From Streptomyces echinatus (lineage in GTDB: Bacteria; Actinomycetota; Actinomycetes; Streptomycetales; Streptomycetaceae), in assembly GCF_014203595.1 (NCBI RefSeq), contig NZ_JACHJK010000031.1:1-44011 (forward strand): DNA of 44,011 nt. The letters run 5' to 3'. The notes under the pieces were generated by a model, which did not search any database, was not told the origin of the DNA, and saw only the letters and a program-made list of their open reading frames with translations. Position numbers and translations under genes: made by a program. Below, in pieces: positions 26,379 through 35,492 of this stretch. Within the stretch, counting starts at the first letter, position 1. Every line of letters begins with the position of its first letter.

Positions 26379-27425
26379 CTAGTGACGCGAGTCGGAGATT
26401 CTCTGGCAGTAGGCGGCGACCTTGTCGAGGATCTCGTCGGCGGTCTTCGTCCAGACGAAGGGTCTGGGGTGTTCGTTCCAGTCGGCGAGCCAGGTTCGGA
26501 TGTCGCGTTCGAGGGCTTGGACGGAGCGGTGGACGCCGCGCCGGAGCTTCTTGCTGGTCAGTTCGCCGAACCATCGCTCCACCAGGTTCAGCCATGATGA
26601 GCCGGTTGGCGTGAAGTGCAAGTGGAAGCGGGGATGTGCCAGCAGCCACTTCTTGATGGCGGGCGTCTTGTGGGTGGCGTAGTTGTGCAGGATCAGATGC
26701 ACGTCGAGGTCTGCGGGGACTTCCTTGTCGAGCTTGGTCAGGAAGTTCCTGAACCCGGCGGCCCGGTGCCGGCGGTGCAGTGACCCGATCACCTTGCCCG
26801 TGGCGACTTCCAGGGCTGCGAAGAGGTTTGTGGTGCCCGCGCGGACGTAGTCGTGGCTGCGGCGTTCGGGGACCCCTGGCATTATCGGCAGCACCGGTTG
26901 CGAACGGTCCAGGGCCTGGATCTGTGACTTCTCGTCCAGGCACAGCACCAGGGCCTTCTCCGGCGGGTCGAGATAGAGGCCGACCACATCGCGGACCTTG
27001 TCGATGAACAGTGGGTCGGTGGACAGTTTGAACGTCTCGCAGCGGTGCGGGGCCAGGGCGGACGTTCGCCAGATCCTTGAGATGGCCGACTGGGACATCC
27101 CGGTCGCAGCCGCCATCGACCTTGTCGACCAGTGCGTGGGGTTCGCCGGTTTCTCCTCCAGTGTCTTGACGATGCCCCGCTCGACATCCGCGTCCGTGAT
27201 CTGTCTGGGGACACCTGGCCTGGGCTCGTCGGGCAGGCCGTCCAGACCGCGGTCGAGGAAGCGCCGTCGCCAGGTGCGGACCGCTTCCGGAGCCACCTTC
27301 AGCCGACGTGACACCTCCATGATCGAGTGTCCCTGGGCGCACTCCAGCACGATCCGGAACCGCAAGGCCAGAGCCTGAGCCGTCGACCGGCGACGCACCC
27401 ATCCCTCAAGCACAGCCCGGGGCAT
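26379..27425 (-). CDS. IS630-family transposase with a substituted catalytic Asp
   Basis: The 348-residue protein is full length. The N-terminal helix-turn-helix region is ALALRFRIVLECAQGHSIME with APEAVRTWRRRFLDRGLDGL. The DDE core has LCLDEKSQIQALDRSQP (first Asp) and PTGSSWLNLVERWFGELT (last Glu). The second Asp, in relatives DNYATHK, is His here: LILHNYATHKTPAIKKW. The codon is CAC instead of GAC. That should abolish transposition by this copy unless another copy supplies the enzyme. ATG 27425 begins MPRAVLEGWVRRRST. Confidence 0.9.
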   Translation of the reverse strand: MPRAVLEGWVRRRSTAQALALRFRIVLECAQGHSIMEVSRRLKVAPEAVRTWRRRFLDRGLDGLPDEPRPGVPRQITDADVERGIVKTLEEKPANPTHWSTRSMAAATGMSQSAISRIWRTSALAPHRCETFKLSTDPLFIDKVRDVVGLYLDPPEKALVLCLDEKSQIQALDRSQPVLPIMPGVPERRSHDYVRAGTTNLFAALEVATGKVIGSLHRRHRAAGFRNFLTKLDKEVPADLDVHLILHNYATHKTPAIKKWLLAHPRFHLHFTPTGSSWLNLVERWFGELTSKKLRRGVHRSVQALERDIRTWLADWNEHPRPFVWTKTADEILDKVAAYCQRISDSRH

Positions 27426-27505
27426 CCGTTACCGACAACGGCGGGATCTTCGGTCCACGACGATTCACACCAAACCAACGACGAACCTCTGACTCGGGTC
27501 ACTAG
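26379..27505 (-). mobile_element. IS630-family insertion sequence
   Basis: The left end (26379 on) reads CTAGTGACGCGAGTCGGAG and the right end, read from 27505 inward, CTAGTGACCCGAGTCAGAG; 17 of 19 bases agree. The outer TA is the usual IS630 target duplication. One transposase gene fills the element and its stop codon lies inside the left repeat. Joining the flanks restores an open integrase frame. Confidence 0.8.
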
Positions 27506-27615
27506 TCGGCATACCGCAGGGATCATGAGACGTCAGTCTCTATGACACATGCTTTGAAGGTCAGTGAGGTTTTCTCAGTGAGAGAGCCTCCAGCCGAATT
27601 GGGTGTTGAACTGGG

Positions 27616-28164
27616 TCAGCCGGTCTCTACGCGGGCGGCGGGGAAGTTGTCGAGAATCGCCGTGACCGTCTGGTGCGGTGTCTGCTCCGAGGTGTCCAGC
27701 CAGAGCCCGATGCGCGGAGTCTCCTCGCGCAGTGCCTGATCGAGGGCTTCGAGCGTCCAGACTCCATACCCGGCCTTCGGGCGCTCGGCCTCCCTGGTCT
27801 GCACGGCTGCGGCGGAGGGAGCCAGCACGACGACGTACAAGGGGCGTGTTTGCACCCGGGCGACATACTGGCTCAGGTCTTCCCCCAGGACGATGTCCTG
27901 GACGACCGCGGTCCATCCGTGGCGCGCGTACTCGTCGGCCACCAGCGCGGAGAGCCGGTAGCGCAGTTCCAGTTGAGCCCTGGCCTCGGCGGTCTCCTCG
28001 GGCAGTAGTTCCTCCCGGCCGGACACCAGCATCCGCCGGAAGACGTCGCCGCGCACGTGGGCGGCCCGGGGCAGCTGCCGGGCCAGAAGTTCGGCCACGG
28101 TGGACTTCCCCGCCGCCATCACGCCGGTGATCAGGACGACTGCGGAACCGGGTTCGGTGCCCAC
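27616..28164 (-). CDS. P-loop kinase-like AAA protein
   Basis: The 182-residue protein has Walker A GVMAAGKSTVAELLARQLP at about 14-32, a region HVRGDVFRRMLVSGREELLP as in nucleotide- or drug-phosphorylating P-loop kinases (chloramphenicol phosphotransferase-like), and TRPLYVVVLAPSAAAVQTRE with an Arg lid. Length suits a single-domain kinase. The substrate is unknown; a detoxifying or metabolite kinase is likely. It sits alone between two mobile elements, so it may be a passenger. A short GCCCCC-TTC-GGGGGC hairpin lies upstream at 28203-28217. Confidence 0.8.
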   Translation of the reverse strand: MGTEPGSAVVLITGVMAAGKSTVAELLARQLPRAAHVRGDVFRRMLVSGREELLPEETAEARAQLELRYRLSALVADEYARHGWTAVVQDIVLGEDLSQYVARVQTRPLYVVVLAPSAAAVQTREAERPKAGYGVWTLEALDQALREETPRIGLWLDTSEQTPHQTVTAILDNFPAARVETG

Positions 28165-28258
28165 GCGGACCTCTCGCTCACAGACGGCAGGCGGATGCGC
28201 GAGCCCCCTTCGGGGGCAAGCGTGAGGCCCCTGGTAGGACAGGTCTCACCACAAGATC

Positions 28259-29095
28259 ATGTCCGCAACTACCAGAGGCTTCACGTTGGTCACCTATGTT
28301 GCCATGCTCGACGTCCCGCGCCACGTCGTCGAGTTCCTCGCCCGACTGCTGGCCGCCCATCGGCGGCGGATCGGGACCCCGAAGGGCTCACCGGCGCTGG
28401 GACCGTTCCGGCAGGCGGTGCTGGTGCTGCGCTGGTTCCGTGAACGCGGATGTGTGCACTGCCTGTCCCGTGACGCCGGAATCTCCCGGGCCACCGGCTA
28501 CCGCTACCTGCACGAGGGCATCGACATCCTGGCCGACCGGACCCCCGATCTGCATGAGGTCCTCAGCCGCTGTCAGCGCGAGGGTGCGACACACGTGATC
28601 CTTGACGGCACGCTGGTCGAATCGGGCCGCCTCGCCGGCGTCCGCGACAACGGCAACGACCTGTGGTTCCGCCAGAAGCACAAGGCATTCGGCGGCAACA
28701 TCCAGTTCCTTGCTGCCCCGGACGGCACCCCACTGTGGGTCTCCGACGTCGAGCCCGGCTCCACCCCCGACATCACCGCCGCCCGCATCCACGCGCTGCC
28801 CGCGCTGTACAAGGCGGCGGCCGACGGCCTGCCGACCCTGGCGGACAAGGGCTACATCGGCGCGGGCATCGGCGTCCTCATCCCCGTCCGCCGCCCAAAG
28901 GGCCAGTCCGAACGGGTACTTCACGTCGACACCCGCATGTTCAACACCCTGCTACGGCATGTGCGGGCCCTCGGCGAGCGCACCGCCGCCGAGCTCAAAC
29001 AGCGATGGCGCACCCTGCAGCACGTCACGCTCAGCCCCAGCCGGATCGGCGACATCGCCCGAGCAGCCCTCGTCCTCAATGAAATCTGGAAGTGA
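28259..29095 (+). CDS. IS5-like (HARBI1-type DDE) transposase
   Basis: The 278-residue protein has an N-terminal HTH region (CLSRDAGISRATGYRYLHEG) and a DDE_4-type core: VILDGTLVESGRLAG with the first Asp, PGSTPDITAARIHALPALY, LPTLADKGYIGAGIGVLIPV with the second Asp, and RTAAELKQRWRTLQHV with the Glu. All three appear present, so it may be active. Possible imperfect ends GAGGCTTCAC (28274-28283) and GTGAAAACCTC (29103-29113) face each other. The start may be ATG 28259 or ATG 28304. Confidence 0.8.
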   Translation: MSATTRGFTLVTYVAMLDVPRHVVEFLARLLAAHRRRIGTPKGSPALGPFRQAVLVLRWFRERGCVHCLSRDAGISRATGYRYLHEGIDILADRTPDLHEVLSRCQREGATHVILDGTLVESGRLAGVRDNGNDLWFRQKHKAFGGNIQFLAAPDGTPLWVSDVEPGSTPDITAARIHALPALYKAAADGLPTLADKGYIGAGIGVLIPVRRPKGQSERVLHVDTRMFNTLLRHVRALGERTAAELKQRWRTLQHVTLSPSRIGDIARAALVLNEIWK

Positions 29096-29265
29096 TCATC
29101 GTTGTGAAAACCTCAGTAGCTGGACAGACCCAGACGGCGCCTTCTACCAGAATCGGCTGCCTCCTCGGCTTGACGAAGATGAACTGTGTCTCCATCCGGC
29201 TGCGAGCCCTTGACGAAAAGAAGTGTGGGTGGCGGAACGTAGCCCGACTGTCAGGTCGGCGACGG

Positions 29266-30258
29266 TCATGCGGGATCCCAGACGAGGGTTACGTTGAGCC
29301 GTTGCTCCACCATGGTTATGTCGCTCATCAGCGCCCGTGGCCCGCCTGTCCTGGCGCCGGCCCACAGCAGCCCGACGGCGGTGTTCGTTCCGGACTGCAG
29401 CACGACCGAACCCGAGTCGCCGCCCCGGGCAATGATGTCGTCCGGGCATTCCGACGGGATGTAGTAGATCTCAAATTGGTTGGCCATCGCGTACTGGTGC
29501 CTGTCCGGTGGGCTGCCCCACTCCCACGGCACGGCAAGTGCCATGCCGAGGATCAGGCCGCCGGTGGGGCCACTCTGAGATCCCCGTTTACGGACAAACA
29601 TGGGCACCGTCGGCGCCAGCGTTTGAGCGACCGCACCGAAGCCATCGGCGATCTCGTTGGAAAACTCCCTGGTGTCACCGTCTTGAGTCACGGCCTCGTC
29701 CAGATCGAAGATGGCGGCATCAACCTGCCGCCCCAGCCACAGCGTTCCCCCGGCTGGAGTCGGGATCGTCTGATTCACAGGGGAGTCGAAGTCAACCACC
29801 TTCCCCAGGCTGGCACTCAGGTCGGGGGTGGAGCCGATTGGGCTTGGGGGCGCGGTGGGCTGGAAGACCCGAAGCCCGGTGTCGCCGGAGACGTGATGGC
29901 AGGTCAGGCCCACGAGGGTGTTGTCGTCATTGCGCATGACCACCGCACCAAGTGTGCCGGTGGCCCGCGGGGCCTGCTCGATCTGTATTCCGCCCATGAG
30001 CGTGTCATGTGGTCCGTTGTCTGGCGCAAACAAAGGTTCGATGGGGAACTCGATGATGCACACGGGCAGGTCGGCAAGCTGCGTGGGCAGCTCGGGCACG
30101 TCCGTGGCGTCGTCGACGTAGACCCGCACGGCCAGTTCCTCGAAGAACTCCTCGTTCTCCTCTCGCATGCCCAGCCCCACGCCGTTGACGCCTTGCAGGG
30201 CGCTCAGCTCGAGTGCCGGAACCTGCAGCTCAGTGATCAGTTCTTCGGGGATCTCCAT
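29266..30258 (-). CDS. trypsin-like serine protease without signal peptide
   Basis: The 330-residue protein has a chymotrypsin/trypsin-fold active site: TLGAVVMRNDDNTLVGLTCHH with the His, VDAAIFDLDEA with a likely Asp, and IIARGGDSGSVVLQSG with the Ser in GDSGS. The N-terminus (MEIPEELITELQVPALEL, GVNGVGLGMREE, VRVYVDD) is a small leader domain, not a signal peptide, so the enzyme should work in the cytosol. GAGGAAG precedes ATG 30258. It stands alone between transposase genes. Inference: a regulatory or defence protease rather than a secreted digestive one. Confidence 0.8.
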   Translation of the reverse strand: MEIPEELITELQVPALELSALQGVNGVGLGMREENEEFFEELAVRVYVDDATDVPELPTQLADLPVCIIEFPIEPLFAPDNGPHDTLMGGIQIEQAPRATGTLGAVVMRNDDNTLVGLTCHHVSGDTGLRVFQPTAPPSPIGSTPDLSASLGKVVDFDSPVNQTIPTPAGGTLWLGRQVDAAIFDLDEAVTQDGDTREFSNEIADGFGAVAQTLAPTVPMFVRKRGSQSGPTGGLILGMALAVPWEWGSPPDRHQYAMANQFEIYYIPSECPDDIIARGGDSGSVVLQSGTNTAVGLLWAGARTGGPRALMSDITMVEQRLNVTLVWDPA

Positions 30259-31368
30259 GGCAGCTTCCTCAGAGGACGGGCAGCGGGATTTCGGGACGGG
30301 CAGTGGGACCTCGCCCAGCTACACGGTGCGTTCGGGTCAGTTCATGTCCGACCGTTGACGATTCCTGCTGCAGCCGAGGAGAGGTCTTCGCCGTCGTCTG
30401 GCCGACCCGCCGCCGGCTTCCGCCCGCGCCGACGGACGTGATGGAAGTGGCTGGTTGGTCTGGCACGTTGTCTTGGCGCCTGGTACCCGTACCCGCGCCG
30501 GGAGGACGCGCGGCCGCCGTGTTGAGGGCGGACAAGTCGAGCGGCACGCCGCCGTCGGCTGTGTCACACCCTTCAGAAATCGCCGTTCGAACGGCGTGCC
30601 CCATTCCTTCGTACTCCGTATTTCCAGCGTGGCACGTTTACCGCAAGCCGCAAACGCAGCCCGACTGAGCGGCCTCACCGGGCCCCGCGTGCTGGGTGCC
30701 GGCCACAGATCGCTCCGCGCTGTCCGGTGAGGCGAGGCGACAAGGGCTTGTCGCGCGCGATGTTCCGGCGGCGAAGCACACCACCGCGAAAGCAATCGCC
30801 CAGTTGCCTGCCGAGGCTGCCGCTCCTCGGACGGCCACTCGGCCAGACAGGACGCAGGTTCCAGGCCGTGCCTCGTTCCCTCTGACGGGCTCGGTGACGT
30901 CCGATCCGTAGCTGTCAACTCGTACGCGAATTGTTATGAATCGTGGACTCGCGTACGTTTTCCCGTGGCCTGACGTCCAGGAACCTAGGAACTCCCGCGG
31001 TTTCGGCTGCGGAAAAGCCAAGCAGGAACGCCGCACAACCGCCGGCGCGATGTACGTCGGCACCTTCCACGGCGCCTGTGTTGTGCTTTTTGCAAGTGGA
31101 GCGTGAGCTGGACAAGGGTCGCTTCGCTGCTGCCGGACCCATCGACTGCCTCAACCTATTCCCTCGTGCCTGCCGTTGACGGCGTTCCCCCGCTCGTGCA
31201 CGACTCGCCAATGGCCCCCGGACCCGGGAGAGCAACCAGCAGTTGCCGCCAGCCAGGCTGCGCCGTCCAGCGGCAGAACCCGGCCGGCGGGCGCGTCAGC
31301 CGTCGTCTCGCTCCGTGGCCAGAATCGCCGCGAGGTCTCGGGCGGCCCGGCGCGATCATTGAGTTTCT
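30259..31368. other. about 1.1 kb without a confident gene
   Basis: Frames on both strands are short or have random composition. The stretch includes a relatively A/T-rich zone at 30900-31090 with an inverted repeat at 30921-30957. It may be degraded mobile-element DNA plus the protease promoter. Confidence 0.4.
30921..30957. repeat. 9-base inverted repeat
   Basis: CGTACGCGA (30921-30929) pairs with TCGCGTACG (30949-30957), 19 bases apart, with an A/T-rich centre. It could be an operator, a hairpin or an IS end; no adjacent gene explains it. Confidence 0.45.
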
Positions 31369-32060
31369 TCAGCGTTGCCGCTCCAGGGTGAGGATGGCTT
31401 TGGCGATTGACGTCATGCGGTTCGGACTGCACCGGGATCTGCGGAAGATCCGCCAGGACCTCAGGCGTGCGACGCCGCGTTCGACTGCTGCTCGTGCCGC
31501 AGCCAGGGCTCGATTGAGGGTCTTCTCGGTGAGGGTGAGCTCCTGAAGGGATCTGCGTTTGATGCCCGTGGTCACCCAGGGGCCGACGCCCTGGTAGGCG
31601 AGGTCGGCCAGGATGGGGACGCCCTGGCGCTCGCAGATGCGGATGATCCGGTGGTGCGGGCTGCGGTCATGTCGTGGGCTCGCCCCGGCAGCGCGGGTGA
31701 GAGCCACAACAGCCGGCCGCGCGGATCTGTGACCACCTGCACGTTCACCCCATGCCGGCGGTGCTTGTGCGAGTAGTCGGCCCGTCCGTCGCCGACCCGG
31801 TCGCACTCGGTGAGTGTGCCATCCAGGAGGACGAAGTCCGCATCGGCCTCGCGCAGGACCTTCAGCAGACCCGGTGCGCGTTCGGCGAGCAGGTGGATGA
31901 CCGCGCTGGTGCAGGCGTGGGCGGTGGACTCGCTGATCCCGAACCCGGCAGCGATCTTCGCGAGGGTGGTGTGTTCGTGCAGGTACGCCAGTGCCACCAT
32001 CGCGCGTTGAGACGGGCGGAGCTTGCAGCGCCGGTCGCCCTCACGCGTGACGACGAGCAT
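31369..32060 (-). pseudogene. IS5-like transposase, frameshifted
   Basis: ATG 32060 begins MLVVTREGDRRCKLRPSQRA, then ALAYLHEHTTLAKIAAGFGI, VLLDGTLTECDRVGDGRADY and LLWLSPALPGRAHDMTAART. Near 31665 the frame shifts. The next frame gives HRIIRICERQGVPILADLAY and runs to the normal C-terminus SPNRMTSIAKAILTLERQR. All catalytic segments are present, so a single indel inactivated it, or the base call is wrong. No clear terminal repeats were found. Confidence 0.8.
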
Positions 32061-32184
32061 GGTGACCCCTTTTAGAGGTCGTTCTCTTTCCGAACCTCGT
32101 GTGCCGTTTTCGCTGGTCAGGCATGAACTAGCTACTGCTGCGGGAGCCTGCTCGTTGCCGGACGAGATGTCGTGGAGGTGGCGG

Positions 32185-32520
32185 ATGCCGTCGATGCGGG
32201 CGGTTCTGGAAACGCGGCAGAAGGCCGCAGCCGCGCAGGTGAAGCACCTCGAAGCCGAGTTGCAACGGGTGCGGGCTGCTCTGGCGGACGCGGAAGAAGT
32301 GCACCGGCGCCGGGTAATCGGCCTGGAGCAGTATCTGGAGGCGCTGGCCGAGGAGGATGCACCGTCGACGTAGCCGGCGAGGTATCGAGGAGGAAGCCGG
32401 TCGGGCCGCGTCGGGCGGTGCCTCACCGGCAACTCGCGAGCGGGGTGAAGGAACTGTCGCCGGACTACCAGGCGTTGATGACCGCTGCGGTCGATGCCGG
32501 AGGCGACGGGCTCGGTGCCC
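32185..32520 (+). pseudogene. coiled-coil/HTH small gene, frameshifted and truncated
   Basis: ATG 32185 has GGAGG 6 bases upstream. It encodes a long coiled coil (AAAAQVKHLEAELQRVRAAL ... RRVIGLEQYLEALAEED) stopping at 32373. In another frame GEVSRRKPVGPRRAVPHRQL and VKELSPDYQALMTAAVDAGG follow, which look like the second half of this Streptomyces family (coiled coil plus helix-turn-helix, often beside transposases). It ends inside the response-regulator frame near 32520, so two genes were fused by a deletion. Confidence 0.5.
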
Positions 32521-32521
32521 G

Positions 32522-33187
32522 GACCGGGCACGTACCGGCGCCGCCGGCCTCGCCGACACCGGCGAGGCTCCCGATCTGGTCCTGCTCGATCTCGGGCTGC
32601 CCGACATGGACGGCCTGGACGTCTGCCGCACCCTGCGCGCCCGCTCCGCGATCCCCATCATCATGATCACCGCCCGGGGTGAGGAAGCCGACCGGGTCGT
32701 CGGACTCGAACTCGGTGCGGACGACTACCTCGCCAAGCCGTTCGGCGTGCGGGAACTGGTGGCCCGCATCCGGGCGGTCACCCGCCGCACCGGCGCCCAG
32801 CAGGCGCTGCCCCCGGCAACCCAGGCACCCGCTCCCGAGGCGGCGCACGCTTCCGTGCCGGCAGTCGCAGCCCAGCAGTTGGGCCGGTTGGACATCGATC
32901 GCCGCACCCGGCAGGTGCGCCTCCAGGGCCGCGAGATCGCGCTGTCGCCACGCGAGTTCGACCTGCTCGCCTACCTCGCCGACGATCCCGGCGCCGTCCA
33001 TTCCCGCCAGCAGATCATGGACACCGTGTGGGACCCGCACTTCTTCGGCCCCACCAAGACCCTCGACGCGCACGTCGCCGCGCTGCGCCGCAAGCTGGGC
33101 GATCCCGCCTGGATCATCACCGTGCGCGGCGTGGGCTTCCGCCTGACCGTGCCCGGTGAGCCGGCCACGGCCGAGGAGGCGTCGTGA
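32522..33187 (+). pseudogene. OmpR/PhoB-type response regulator lacking its N-terminus
   Basis: The open frame extends back to 32357, but regulator similarity begins only at about 32522 (TGAAGLADTGEAPDLVLLDL). The phosphoacceptor Asp in LLDLGLPDMDG, TARGEEADRVVGLELGADDY and the Lys in AKPFGVREL are present, as is a complete winged helix (LSPREFDLLAYLADDPGAVH ... VWDPHFFGPTKTLDAHVAAL). The first strand with the acidic pair that binds Mg2+ is missing, replaced by part of another gene. It may still bind DNA but should not be phosphorylated normally. Its TGA overlaps the kinase GTG (GTGA). Confidence 0.7.
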
Positions 33188-34577
33188 CTCTGCGCCTGAT
33201 CCTCAGCTACCTCGCGCTGGCGCTGCTGGTCCTGCTGGGACTGGAGATCCCGCTCGGCTACCTCTACGCCCGCGGCGAGGAATCCCGCTTCTCCCAGAGC
33301 GTCGAACGCGACGCCTCGATGCTGGCCGAGGTCGCCGAGGAGAACATCGAGAAGGGCAACCTGACGGCCCTGCCAGCAATGGGCCGCGAGTACGCCGAGG
33401 CCAACACGAGCGCCCGCGTCGTGATCGTCGACCGCACCGGCCAACTGCTCACCGACTCCGCCGACGCCACCGCCACCGGGACGACACTGGCAGGCGATCC
33501 GGACATCGCCGCCGCCCTACGCAACCAGACCACCGTCACCACCCGCACCGGCACTGACGGCACGGACGTGCTCGCGGCCACGCCGGCACCACCATCCGCG
33601 GCGCCCTGCAGGTGACCTACCCGATGACCATGGTCACCGACCGCGGACACCGCATCTGGGCCGCCCTCGCCCTGGCCGGTGCATGCGTGCTGGCCGCCGT
33701 GGCGCTCGTGGCGTTCACCCTGGCCCGCTGGATCACCCGGCCGCTGCGCGCCCTGGAACGCGCCACCACCCAGCTCGCCGCCGGCCGCCTGGACAACCCA
33801 CCCGACGCCGGCAGCGGACCGCCCGAACTGCGCCGCCTGGCCGCCGCGTTCACCCACACCGCCACCCGGCTGCAGCACCTGCTCCAGGCCCAGCACGGCT
33901 TCGCCTCCGAAGCCTCCCACCAGCTCAAGACCCCGCTGACCTCGCTGCGCCTGCGCCTGGAGAACTTCGAGCCCTACCTCGACCCACGCGCCCACGGCAG
34001 CCTGGAAGAAACCATCGGCGAGGTCGAACGCCTCAGCCGCATGGTCCACGGCCTGCTCGCCCTGGCCCGCCTGGAAAACGCCGCCACCACCCCCGAACCC
34101 GTCGACGCGGACGCCGTCCTCGCCGAACGCGCGGCCATGTGGGAGTCCCTCGCCGACGAGCAATACGTCACCATCACCGTCACCGGACCGGCCGCCGGCC
34201 AGGTGTGGGCGATCCCTGGGGCACTGGAGCAGATCATCGACAACCTCGTCGCCAACGCCCTGCGCGTCTCCCCGCCCGGCACGACCATCACCCTCGCCCG
34301 CGCCCCCGGCGCCGACCTCCATGTCATCGACCAGGGACCCGGCATGCCGGAAGCCGACCGGGAACGGGCCTTCGACCGCTTCTGGCGCGCCTCCGACTCC
34401 CACCACGACGGCACCGGCCTGGGCCTGCCCATCGTCCGCCACCTCGTGACCGCCTCCGGCGGACAGATCGCCCCCGGCGGCGGCCTGGACGCCCACATCC
34501 GCCTGCGCCCCGCCGCCGGCCGGGAACGCCGCTTCCAGACAACCCCGATCACCAGTGCGGCAGGCCGCGGGTGGTGA
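33184..34577 (+). pseudogene. sensor histidine kinase, split by one frameshift
   Basis: GTG 33184 begins an N-terminal helix (LILSYLALALLVLLGLEIPL), an extracellular sensor, then the frame is lost near 33580. The other frame continues AGTTIRGALQVTYPM, a second helix, HAMP, H-box FASEASHQLKTPLTSLRLRL, N-box QIIDNLVANALRVSPPG, G1 VIDQGPGMP, F-box FDRFWRAS and G2 DGTGLGLPIV. All kinase motifs are intact, so a one-base indel or sequencing error is the only defect. It is coupled to the response regulator and 60 bases before the TauE gene. Confidence 0.8.
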
Positions 34578-34637
34578 TCACGCGGCCTGGCGCCCCGGCG
34601 GCGGCCCATGCCAGGGCGTCGGAAAGAATGTGCCGTC

Positions 34638-35356
34638 ATGGAGACGGTGCTGCTGGTGGCCGTGATGGTGACCGCAGCGTTCGCCACCGCGGCGCTGTCT
34701 GCGGTGGCCGGGTTCGGCGGAGGGGTGCTCCTGCTGCCGGTGTTCGTTGCCGTCCTCGGCACCCGGGACGCGGTCGCCGTCCTGACCGTCGCTCAGCTGG
34801 CGAGCAACGGCAGCCGGGTGTGGTTCAACCGGCGTGAGGTCGATCGCCGGCTGGTCGGCATCTTCGCCATCGGCGCCGTCCCGGCCGCCGCAGCCGGGGC
34901 ACTGCTGTTCTCCACCGCGCCACCGCCCGCCTCATCGGCGTGTTCCTGCTGATCATGGTCGTCTGGCGGCGCTGGAACCCGCACGCGGCCCGGCTCGACG
35001 ACCGCGCGTTCGCCGCCGTCGGCGCCGCTTCCGGCTTCAGCTCCGCACTGGTCGGCTCGGTCGGACCGATGGTCGCCCCGTTCTTCCTCGCCCGCGGCCT
35101 GCTGCGCGGCGCCTACATCGGCACCGAGGCCGCCTCCGCCGTCGTGATGCATCTGACCAAACTCGTGGTCTTCGGCGCCGCCGCCGTACTGACCGCCACC
35201 AGCGCCACCGTCGGCCTGGCCCTCACCCCGGCCAGCGCAGCCGGGGCCTGGGCAGGGAAAAAGATCGTCGACCGGCTGCCGGCCCACCTCTTCGTCCTCA
35301 TCATCGAGGCGGGCCTGATCGCCTCCGGCCTCCTGCTGGCCATCACCGGCGGATGA
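34638..35356 (+). pseudogene. TauE/SafE sulfite-exporter family permease, frameshifted
   Basis: ATG 34638 begins a TauE/SafE protein (AALSAVAGFGGGVLLLPVFV, LTVAQLASNGSRVWFNRREV). The frame shifts near 34920. The second frame continues LIGVFLLIMVVWRR, the second half-repeat GAASGFSSALVGSVGPMVAP and the end IIEAGLIASGLLLAITGG. Full length, about 240 residues, and eight helices would be normal. The family exports sulfite or organic anions. It follows the histidine kinase, and a second, intact TauE protein follows it, so the set may form one regulated unit. Confidence 0.8.
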
Positions 35357-35492
35357 CAGACCTCCACTGACGTCATTTCAACGCGACCACTCATGACGCT
35401 ACTTGCTGCGCGTGAACATCTCGTTGCCGGCCTGCCCCGCACCAGCTCCGCGCCCGGATACTGGCCAGGCAATCGAGGAGCCGGGGGCAGCC

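Noticed and set aside
33264..34496. 410-codon Gly-rich frame antisense to the histidine kinase
   Set aside because: Shadow of the kinase gene; composition is biased and no motif is present.
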